In this document: positions 26,154 through 32,512 of the stretch, piece by piece
How positions within the stretch are numbered: the stretch's first letter is position 1
Layout of the letters: the number at the start of each line of letters is the position of its first letter
NCBI GenBank assembly: GCA_017541665.1
Contig: JAFXYP010000080.1
Coordinates: 1-32,512, forward strand
Length of the DNA stretch: 32,512 nt
Source of the DNA: Lentisphaeria bacterium
GTDB lineage: Bacteria > Verrucomicrobiota > Lentisphaeria > Victivallales > UBA1829
Direction: 5' to 3'
The notes under the pieces: model-generated
The model's database searches: none
What the model was told of the DNA's origin: nothing
The model's input: only the letters and a program-made list of their open reading frames with translations
Program-made: the position numbers and the translations under genes

Positions 26154-27545
26154 ATGAAGGAAAACGGCTGTCTCCTGCGGTTCGACGAAGGTACGGTGGT
26201 CCTGGAGGGATCATCCGGGGCGGCGGCGCTCGTCTCCGACCTCGTGAAGGACGATCCGCGCATCGGGGCCTGGCGCGCGGAGGCATACCGCTACGAGGCG
26301 ATCATGCGGCGGCTGTACGCGGGCGGGTTCCGGCCCGACGACCGCGCCCGCAACTACACCGTGTTCGGCGCGCCGCTCCGCACGAAGTTCAAGCCGATGC
26401 CCCATCAGAGCGCCGCGCTGTCCGCCTGGCTCGCCGCCAAGTGCCGCGGCATCGTTGCCATGCCGACGGGTTCGGGCAAGACGTTCCTCGCGTTCCTTGC
26501 CATCGCCGCGGTCCGCCGGTCCACGCTGGTCGTGGTGCCGACGATCGACCTGCTGCATCAGTGGGCGTCCCAGCTCGAACGCGCCTTCGAAGTCCCGGTC
26601 GGCATGCTCGGCGGCGGCAGCAGCGACGTCCGGCAGATCACGGTCAGCACCTACGATTCCGCCGTGCTTCGCATGCCGCAGATCGGCGACCGGTTCGGCC
26701 TGGCGATCTACGACGAATGCCACCATCTGCCCGGCGAAGTGAACCGCCTGTCCGCCTCGCTCTGCCTCGCGCCGTACCGCCTCGGGCTGTCGGCCACGCC
26801 GGACACGGGCGACACGTTCCCCGTCATGTGCGACCTGCTCGGGCCGCCGGTGTACCGCACCGAGATCAACGAACTCGAGGGCGGCGTGCTGTCGCCCTAC
26901 CGCACCATTCGCCTCCGCCTCGGGCTCACCCCGGAGGAGACCGCCGAATACAACGCCGCGCATACAAAATATGTGGCGTTCCTGCGCGCCAACAACATCC
27001 AGTTTCAGAACAGTTCCGCCTGGAGCGACTTCATTGCCCTGTGCGCCCGGCGTCCCGGCGGACGCGAGGCGTACCAGGCATACCTGCGCCAGCGTGCCAT
27101 CGCCCGCTGCGGTTCGGCCAAGCTCCGCGAGGTCTGGCGCATCATCCGCGAGAATCCGTCCGCCCGCACCATCGTATTTACGGCGGACAACGACACTGCG
27201 TACCGCATCGGCGAGATGCTCTGCCTGCCGGTGCTGACCCACAAGACCCGGGCCGCCGAACGCAAGGATTTCCTGGAGAAATTCCGGCAGGGCGACTACC
27301 CGGCGCTGGTTACGAGCAAGGTGCTGAACGAGGGTGTGGACGTTCCCGAGGCCAACATCGGCATCGTGGTCTCCGGCAGCGGATGCACCCGCGAACACGT
27401 CCAGCGCCTGGGGCGCATCCTCCGCCGCGCCGAAGGCAAGGAGGCCGTCCTCTACGAACTCGTGAGCGACGGCACCACCGAAATGAACGTGAGCGACCGG
27501 CGCCGCCAGAACAGCGCCTACTCCCGGAGGCCTCGCAAATGCTGA
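26154..27545 (+). CDS. XPB-like SF2 DNA helicase
   Basis: The 463-aa product is an SF2 helicase of the XPB/Ssl2 group. The N-terminal ~80 residues resemble the damage-recognition domain. Walker A is MPTGSGKT (103-110), motif II is DECH (187-190) and motif III is SAT (213-215). A helical insertion follows (about 270-325, ending LRQRAIARCGSAKLREV), comparable to the XPB thumb. Domain 2 ends with VTSKVLNEGVDVPEANIGIVVSG and motif VI QRLGRILRR. Archaeal XPB unwinds damaged DNA with the nuclease Bax1, and the next gene is Bax1-like. GGAGG lies before the ATG. A 36-codon open frame (26047-26157) overlaps the start by ATGA but spans the terminator hairpin and is probably not real. The stop overlaps the next start. 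Confidence 0.85.
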   Translation: MKENGCLLRFDEGTVVLEGSSGAAALVSDLVKDDPRIGAWRAEAYRYEAIMRRLYAGGFRPDDRARNYTVFGAPLRTKFKPMPHQSAALSAWLAAKCRGIVAMPTGSGKTFLAFLAIAAVRRSTLVVVPTIDLLHQWASQLERAFEVPVGMLGGGSSDVRQITVSTYDSAVLRMPQIGDRFGLAIYDECHHLPGEVNRLSASLCLAPYRLGLSATPDTGDTFPVMCDLLGPPVYRTEINELEGGVLSPYRTIRLRLGLTPEETAEYNAAHTKYVAFLRANNIQFQNSSAWSDFIALCARRPGGREAYQAYLRQRAIARCGSAKLREVWRIIRENPSARTIVFTADNDTAYRIGEMLCLPVLTHKTRAAERKDFLEKFRQGDYPALVTSKVLNEGVDVPEANIGIVVSGSGCTREHVQRLGRILRRAEGKEAVLYELVSDGTTEMNVSDRRRQNSAYSRRPRKC

Positions 27546-28759
27546 CGAAAGACCTCATCCGCGCCCGGCTCTCCGGCGACACCGTGAAGCCGCAGTTCGT
27601 CCGCACGGACGACCCGGAGATCCTGCGCTTTTCCGAAGCCCTGATCCTGCTCTACGGCGAAGGGGAGGGGACCACTGCCGCCGAACTCGACGAAGCCGTC
27701 GCCGCGCTTTCCGCGACCTTCCCGGACAAAAAGCTCGCCGGGGGGCTGCACAAGACCGTGCGCGACCGCGCCGAGTTTTCCCTGCCCGCCGACTGCGACT
27801 ACCCCGCCGCCCGCGTCGACCTCTTCCGCGGGGCCGCCGCGCTGCTTCGTTCGGGGAACGCGCCCGAAGCGCTGGAGGACGTCCGCGCCGCCGTCTTCGC
27901 CTCGGTCCCCGACGCCGCCGAAACGTTCGCGCAGGGGATCTACTGCGATTTGCCGGAGTGCGAACGCCTCCTGCCGATGCGGAAGATGCTGGTGCGCGAG
28001 GTGCCGGAACGCTACAACGTCTCGCTGGTGCAGTCGTTGCTGCTGTTCGCCTCGAAGCTCATCGTGACGATCCCAGCGAAGGAGGATCCGGCCTTCCTGC
28101 GCCGCCTTTTCCGGTATATGAAATTCTTCCGCCTGCTCTTCACCGCCGAAATGACCGGCAAGGACGCCATTCGCCTCACGTTCGACGGCCCCGCGAGCGT
28201 CCTGGAGCACAGCGCGAAGTACGGCCTGCAGATCGCGTCGTTCTTCCCCGCAGTCTGCCAGCTCCCGCACTGGAGCATCGCCGCCGAAGTGATGTGGAAG
28301 GAGCATCCCCGCAGGCTCAAACTGGACGAATCCAGCGGGCTCGTGAGCCATTACTCCAATTTCGCCGCCTACCGGCCGGAGGAGATCCGCATGTTTTTCG
28401 AGTATTTCCGCTCCTCGCAGACCGGCTGGACTCCCGACGACATGCCGGGCTGGATCCCGCTCGGCGGACAGGAGCTTCTGTTCCCCGATTTCGTCTTCCG
28501 CAACGAAGTCTCCGGCCGCGAATGCCCGATGGAGCTGTTCCACCTCTGGCATGCAGGGCAGCTTGAACAGCGTCTGCGCTGGTGCGAGGAACATCCGAAG
28601 CGCGATCTCCTGCTCGGGGTCGACCGCGCCCTGCTGAAAAAGGACGGCGTGCTGAAGGAACGCCTCGAGGCGAGCGATTACTTCCAAACGCACGGATTCC
28701 TGTTCCGGGATTTCCCCGGCGTGGAAAAAGTCCTGAAGCTGCTGGATTCCCTCGCCTGA
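27539..28759 (+). CDS. Bax1-like nuclease (DUF790)
   Basis: The 406-aa product matches the DUF790/Bax1 family, the structure-specific nuclease partner of archaeal XPB. Visible conserved parts are RYNVSLVQSLLLFASK (159-173), LTFDGPASVLEHSAKYGLQIASFFP (213-237) and W245 in the following helix. A PD-(D/E)XK-like active site is made by Asp317 in LLFPDFVF and Glu332 in CPMELFHLWHAGQLEQRL. The start overlaps the helicase stop (ATGCTGA), and GGAGG lies eight bases upstream inside the helicase gene. Translation is thus coupled and the products likely form a complex. A role in nucleotide-excision-like repair is inferred from the archaeal pair; a defence role cannot be excluded. Confidence 0.82.
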   Translation: MLTKDLIRARLSGDTVKPQFVRTDDPEILRFSEALILLYGEGEGTTAAELDEAVAALSATFPDKKLAGGLHKTVRDRAEFSLPADCDYPAARVDLFRGAAALLRSGNAPEALEDVRAAVFASVPDAAETFAQGIYCDLPECERLLPMRKMLVREVPERYNVSLVQSLLLFASKLIVTIPAKEDPAFLRRLFRYMKFFRLLFTAEMTGKDAIRLTFDGPASVLEHSAKYGLQIASFFPAVCQLPHWSIAAEVMWKEHPRRLKLDESSGLVSHYSNFAAYRPEEIRMFFEYFRSSQTGWTPDDMPGWIPLGGQELLFPDFVFRNEVSGRECPMELFHLWHAGQLEQRLRWCEEHPKRDLLLGVDRALLKKDGVLKERLEASDYFQTHGFLFRDFPGVEKVLKLLDSLA

Positions 28760-28862
28760 CACCGCAGGCGGTGCCGATGCAGTGCGCGGCTTCGCTCGCG
28801 CACACCGCAAACGATACCGATACGCTACGCGGATGCGTTCAAGCGCAAAAAAGTCTTCCCGA

Positions 28863-30188
28863 CTATGAGCGGATCACGGCGAGGATCTCGTCTCGCTTGG
28901 CCTCCATCGTGGCCTTGTCTTTCGCCTCGACGATGAGGCGGAGGAGCGGCTCGGTGTTGGAGGCGCGGATGTTGAACCACCAGTCGGAATACTCCACGCT
29001 GATGCCGTCGAGCTCGAACATGCGGCCGTCGGCGTATTTGGAGCGGATCCTGTCGAGGATGGCCTTGACGTCGGCGACCTTGGAGTTGATTTCGCCGCTC
29101 TGGTAGTATTTCTTGAGAGGCTTCACGAGTTCGCTGACGCGCTTGCCGGACTTGCAGATCAGGTTCGCGAGCTTGATGATCGCGAGTCCCTGGGACTCCG
29201 CCACATAGTTTTCGCGGAAATAGTAGTGGCCGGAGAGCTCGCCCGCCATGACCGCGTTTTCCTTGCGCATCTGGTTCTTGATGAACGCGTGCCCGACGCG
29301 GGACATGCTCGGCTTGCCGCCGTGGTCGCGGATGGCTTCGCGGACGGCCCAGCTGCTGCGGAGGTCGTAAAGGATGGTGGCACGGCCGCAGCCGGGTTCG
29401 CCGAGGATGTCCATGGCGATCAGCGCCGTGAAGAGGTCCATCGGGATGATCTCGCCCCGGTCGTCGATGAAGCCGCAGCGGTCGGCGTCGCCGTCGAACG
29501 CCGCCCCGAAATCGGCCCCGACCTCGACAACTTTCTTGCGGATGGCGTCGAGCGTGTTGGTCTGGAGAGGGTTGGCGAGGTGGTTCGGGAACGTGCCGTC
29601 GAGGGTGTCGTACAGCGGGACGACTTCGAAGAGGTCCTTGATGCCGGCGAATTCATAGAGCCCCATGGCGTTCGCGTAGTCCACGACGATCTTGAGCTTT
29701 CGGTCCATCTTCGCGTAGGAACGCAGGAATCTGGTGTATTCGGGGGCGATGTCGTATTTCGTGATCGTGCCCTGTTTTCCCGCGGCGGGGAAGTTGTTCG
29801 CCTCGACGAGCATCTGGATGTCCGCGATGCCGGTGTCGCCGCTGATGGGGACCGCCTGCGCCTTGCAGAGCTTGAAGCCGTTCCATTCGCCCGGGTTGTG
29901 GGACGCCGTGATCATCACGCTGCCGTCGGCGCCGAGGAATCCGTTGGCGTGGTAGGACATCGGAGTGGAGCAGAGGCCGATGTCGACGACGTCCGCGCCC
30001 TGTTTCACGATGCCGCGGGTGAGGCCCTCGAACAGCGGCGTGGAGTGCGGACGCATGTCGCGTCCCACGACGATCTTCTTCGCGCCCGTAAAGACGACGA
30101 ATGCGCGCCCGATCTTTTCCGCGAGGTCCGCGTCGATTTGCTCCGGGTAAATGCCGCGGATGTCGTAGGCCTTAAAAATACCAGACAT
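28863..30188 (-). CDS. Phosphomannomutase/phosphoglucomutase
   Basis: The 441-aa enzyme interconverts hexose 6- and 1-phosphates, feeding sugar-nucleotide and glycan synthesis or glycogen use. It has four domains. The catalytic Ser96 lies in TASHNPGEWNG, the Mg site is DGDADR (232-237), the sugar loop is GELSGHYYF (316-324) and the phosphate-binding loop is RASNTEPLLR (408-417). It begins MSGIFKAYDIRG, typical of the bacterial PMM/PGM group. Of two ATGs, the one at 30188 sits seven bases after GAGGAG. The ATG at 30194 is only one base after it, so 30188 is chosen. Specificity for mannose or glucose cannot be read from sequence. Promoter at 30279-30306; no clear terminator. Confidence 0.93.
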   Translation of the reverse strand: MSGIFKAYDIRGIYPEQIDADLAEKIGRAFVVFTGAKKIVVGRDMRPHSTPLFEGLTRGIVKQGADVVDIGLCSTPMSYHANGFLGADGSVMITASHNPGEWNGFKLCKAQAVPISGDTGIADIQMLVEANNFPAAGKQGTITKYDIAPEYTRFLRSYAKMDRKLKIVVDYANAMGLYEFAGIKDLFEVVPLYDTLDGTFPNHLANPLQTNTLDAIRKKVVEVGADFGAAFDGDADRCGFIDDRGEIIPMDLFTALIAMDILGEPGCGRATILYDLRSSWAVREAIRDHGGKPSMSRVGHAFIKNQMRKENAVMAGELSGHYYFRENYVAESQGLAIIKLANLICKSGKRVSELVKPLKKYYQSGEINSKVADVKAILDRIRSKYADGRMFELDGISVEYSDWWFNIRASNTEPLLRLIVEAKDKATMEAKRDEILAVIRS

Positions 30189-30278
30189 GGTCATGCTCCT
30201 CAAAAATAGGTTGGTTGCGTGCAGTCAGGACGACCCGTTACGCTCGAAAACTGCCTGTACGGGCATCCAAATACATAA

Positions 30279-30306
30279 AGATAACACCGGATGCCCGGAA
30301 AGTCAA
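30279..30306 (-). promoter_or_regulatory. Promoter of the phosphohexomutase gene
   Basis: TTGACT (30306-30301) and TTATCT (30284-30279) are 16 bp apart on the minus strand, about 90 bases before the ATG at 30188. Confidence 0.65.
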
Positions 30307-30497
30307 TCCGAAAAACGAAAAAAAACGGCGGAAAAACGCGTTTTCATGCGCCGATGCAGGCAGTCCGGGACGGGCCCGGTTTCCTTCTCTTGCATATTCG
30401 TTTGACGGATTTTTCAGACAATTCCGCGGAACGGCTGTTCCTCCCGAAAAAAACGCATCCGACACCGTTTTTTTCCGGGAACTATATCGAATCAGTC
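30307..30497. other. Divergent intergenic region without a gene
   Basis: This lies between the divergent mutase and PEPCK promoters. It has A/T-rich runs and a small hairpin (GGAAC and GTTCC around GGCT, about 30429-30442), but no convincing gene or RNA family. Confidence 0.4.
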
Positions 30498-30526
30498 TTG
30501 ATTTCAGCGTGTTTCGAGTGTATATT
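30498..30526 (+). promoter_or_regulatory. Promoter of the PEPCK gene
   Basis: TTGATT (30498-30503) and TATATT (30521-30526) are spaced 17 bp, about 70 bases before the ATG at 30595. Confidence 0.75.
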
Positions 30527-30594
30527 ATATAGATTTACCGAAACGACTCAACCAACCATTCCTATCAACCCCAAACCATAGGGAAAAGAATCAA

Positions 30595-32421
30595 ATGAAA
30601 GAACTCAATGCCGCTCCCAATGCGCCGAAGCTGGTCGCATGGGTGAAAGAATGGGCCACTCTCTGCGAACCCGACAACCTCTACTGGTGCGACGGCTCCC
30701 GCGAAGAGTATGACCGCCTCTGCAACGAAATGGTCGAATCCGGTCTCGCGATCCGCCTCAACCCGGTGAAGCGCCCGAACTGCCTCCTGTTCCGCTCCGA
30801 TCCGTCCGACGTCGCCCGCGTCGAAGCCCGCACCTTCATCGCCGCGAAGACGAAGGAAGAAGCCGGCCCGACCAACAACTGGATTGACCCCGTCGAACTG
30901 AAGCAGACCCTCCGCGGCCTCTACAAGGGCTGCATGCACGGCCGCACCATGTACGTGATCCCGTTCTCCATGGGCCCCGTCGGCTCTCCGATCGCCAAGA
31001 TCGGCGTCGAGATCACCGACTCCCCGTACGTCGTGGCGAACATGGAGATCATGACCCGTGTCGGCACGAAGGTCCTCGAAGTCCTCAAGGACGGCGAGTT
31101 CGTCCCCTGCATCCACTCCGTCGGCAAGCCGCTCGAAAACGGCGCCAGCGATAACGGCGTCTGGCCGTGCGCCCCGCTCGACAAGAAGTACATCGCCCAG
31201 TTCCCGGAAACCCGTGAGATCTGGTCGTTCGGCAGCGGTTATGGCGGAAACGCTCTCCTCGGCAAGAAATGCCTCGCGCTCCGCATCGCGTCCGTCCAGG
31301 CCCGCGACGAAGGCTGGATGGCCGAGCACATGCTCATCCTGAAGCTCACGCGCGAATCCGACGGCAAAGTCAAATACATCACCGGCGCGTTCCCGTCCGC
31401 CTGCGGCAAGACCAACCTCGCCATGCTCATTCCGACCATCAAGGGCTGGAAGGTCGAGACCGTCGGCGACGATATCTCCTGGATGAAGTTCGGCGCGGAC
31501 GGCCAGCTCTACGCCATCAATCCGGAAGCCGGTTTCTTCGGCGTCGCGCCCGGCACCAGCATGCAGTCCAACCCGAACGCCATGCTCTCCTGCGCGAAGG
31601 ATACCATCTTCACGAACGTCGCCCTCACCGACGACGGCGACGTGTGGTGGGAAGGCATCGGCACCGAAGCCCCCGCGCACCTCATCGACTGGAAGGGCCA
31701 GGATTGGAAGCCCGGTCAGGTTGACGCCGACGGCAAGCCCGTCAAGGCAGCCCACCCGAACGCCCGTTTCACCGCCCGCGCCTGCAACTGCCCGGCCATC
31801 GCTTCCAACTGGGAAGACCCTGCCGGCGTTCCGATCGCCGCTTTCCTCTTCGGCGGCCGCCGTCCCAGCACGCTCCCGCTCGTTTACCAGTCCAAGAACT
31901 GGGAACACGGCGTATTCATCGGCTCCACGGTCGGCTCCGAAGTGACCGCCGCCGCCCTCGACGTGAAGGCCGGCACCGTCCGCCGCGACCCGTTCGCCAT
32001 GCTGCCCTTCTGCGGCTACAACATGGGCGACTACTTCAAGCATTGGCTTGAGATCGGCAAGAAGGAAGGCGCCAAGCTTCCGAAGATCTTCTGCGTGAAC
32101 TGGTTCCGCAAGACCGCCGACGGTAAGTGGCTCTGGCCCGGCTACGGCGACAACAGCCGCGTCCTGAAGTGGATCTTCGAACGTTGCGACGGCGAAGGCA
32201 AGGCAGACGAGACCCCGATCGGGTACGTCCCCGCCCTGGACGCCATCGACCGTGAAGGCACCGACGTGACCGAAGACGACATGAAGCAGCTTCTCGCCAT
32301 CGACAAGGAAGGCTGGAAGAAGGAACTCGAGACCATCTCCGAGCACTATGCCAAGTTCGACCGTCTCCCGGCCGAGCTCGAGGCCCAGCGCAAGGCCCTC
32401 GAAGAACGCTTCAGCAAGTAA
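30595..32421 (+). CDS. pckG: Phosphoenolpyruvate carboxykinase (GTP)
   Basis: The 608-aa enzyme interconverts oxaloacetate plus GTP with PEP, CO2 and GDP. In anaerobes it can run toward oxaloacetate during fermentation to succinate. The GTP-type signatures are clear: [12 protein letters not shown] with reactive Cys270, Lys272 and Thr273 (P-loop), GDDISWMKF (291-299) for metal binding, [17 protein letters not shown] (112-128) in the substrate-binding half, and [11 protein letters not shown] near the nucleotide site. Length matches the family (about 600), whereas ATP-type enzymes are about 540 and unrelated in motif layout. Only a weak AGGGA precedes the ATG. It is monocistronic, with promoter 30498-30526 and terminator 32442-32473. 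Codon use is strongly biased to C-ending codons, consistent with high expression. Confidence 0.97.
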   Translation: MKELNAAPNAPKLVAWVKEWATLCEPDNLYWCDGSREEYDRLCNEMVESGLAIRLNPVKRPNCLLFRSDPSDVARVEARTFIAAKTKEEAGPTNNWIDPVELKQTLRGLYKGCMHGRTMYVIPFSMGPVGSPIAKIGVEITDSPYVVANMEIMTRVGTKVLEVLKDGEFVPCIHSVGKPLENGASDNGVWPCAPLDKKYIAQFPETREIWSFGSGYGGNALLGKKCLALRIASVQARDEGWMAEHMLILKLTRESDGKVKYITGAFPSACGKTNLAMLIPTIKGWKVETVGDDISWMKFGADGQLYAINPEAGFFGVAPGTSMQSNPNAMLSCAKDTIFTNVALTDDGDVWWEGIGTEAPAHLIDWKGQDWKPGQVDADGKPVKAAHPNARFTARACNCPAIASNWEDPAGVPIAAFLFGGRRPSTLPLVYQSKNWEHGVFIGSTVGSEVTAAALDVKAGTVRRDPFAMLPFCGYNMGDYFKHWLEIGKKEGAKLPKIFCVNWFRKTADGKWLWPGYGDNSRVLKWIFERCDGEGKADETPIGYVPALDAIDREGTDVTEDDMKQLLAIDKEGWKKELETISEHYAKFDRLPAELEAQRKALEERFSK

Positions 32422-32441
32422 TCTGAACGATCGCTTCAAGT

Positions 32442-32473
32442 CCGCGGCGCCCGAAAACGCCGCGGGCTTTTTT
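32442..32473 (+). terminator. Intrinsic terminator of pckG
   Basis: CCGCGGCG (32442-32449) and CGCCGCGG (32458-32465) form an 8-bp perfect stem with an 8-base loop, followed by GC and six Ts. Confidence 0.92.
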
Positions 32474-32512
32474 GTTCTGTTTGAATTCGGACTAAGTGAA
32501 TTGACGCGAAAG

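Noticed and set aside
28760..28862. Bidirectional terminator between the Bax1-like and mutase genes
   Set aside because: Hairpins exist (CACCGC/GCGGTG and GTGCGCG/CGCGCAC) but no T-tract follows on either strand.
30565..32439. Open frame of 624 codons opposite pckG
   Set aside because: It is a shadow of the highly biased pckG codons; pckG itself is certain.

Overview
The window is a GC-rich bacterial chromosome segment with mixed gene orientation. It holds 19 protein genes, one tRNA gene, one strong small-RNA candidate, and several legible promoters and intrinsic terminators. The mix suggests a Gram-negative, carbohydrate-degrading bacterium, possibly a Lentisphaerota (Victivallales)-type lineage. 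Pointers are secreted or lipidated carbohydrate-active enzymes, an LPS-kinase-like gene, GTP-type PEP carboxykinase, an XPB/Bax1 pair and U32-like proteins. That placement is inference from gene content, not from a marker tree. Most promoters fit one pattern: a TTGAYT-like -35 box, a 16-17 bp spacer and a TATATT-like -10 box.

Left part (1-3110), sparse and accessory-looking: a Sel1-repeat lipoprotein gene whose signal peptide appears frameshifted, a zinc-ribbon membrane protein, about 1.1 kb without a convincing gene but with a diverged dispersed repeat, and tRNA-Pro(CGG).

3267-9013, all on the minus strand: an LPS-kinase-like gene followed by a striking tandem array of alternative C-terminal tails, each with its own stop codon; a secreted acetylxylan-esterase-like protein with a Gly/Arg/Pro-rich N-terminus; a TfoX-N protein; and a GH51-type arabinofuranosidase lipoprotein. 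The two secreted enzymes suggest use of hemicellulose or glycans.

9138-16343: a small membrane protein behind a promoter-terminator leader, ribosomal protein S4, a probable plus-strand small RNA (10981-11120) whose terminator overlaps the end of a 51-aa membrane-protein gene, a Wzx-like flippase, two tandem U32-like Fe-S protein genes, and a PEGA-like lipoprotein.

16498-24624, plus strand: a methionine/one-carbon and cobalamin block. It holds MetH, a homocysteine methyltransferase-MTHFR fusion, and a BtuF/BtuC/BtuD-type importer with ATGA-coupled genes. The importer plausibly supplies the B12 that MetH needs. I see no cobalamin or SAM riboswitch.

24719-32473: TyrRS; an XPB-like helicase translationally coupled to a Bax1 (DUF790) nuclease; a phosphomannomutase/phosphoglucomutase on the minus strand; and GTP-dependent PEP carboxykinase with a clear promoter and terminator.

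The most unusual feature is the tail-cassette array at 3267-3600. Next come the ncRNA locus at 10946-11120 and the bacterial XPB-Bax1 pair.
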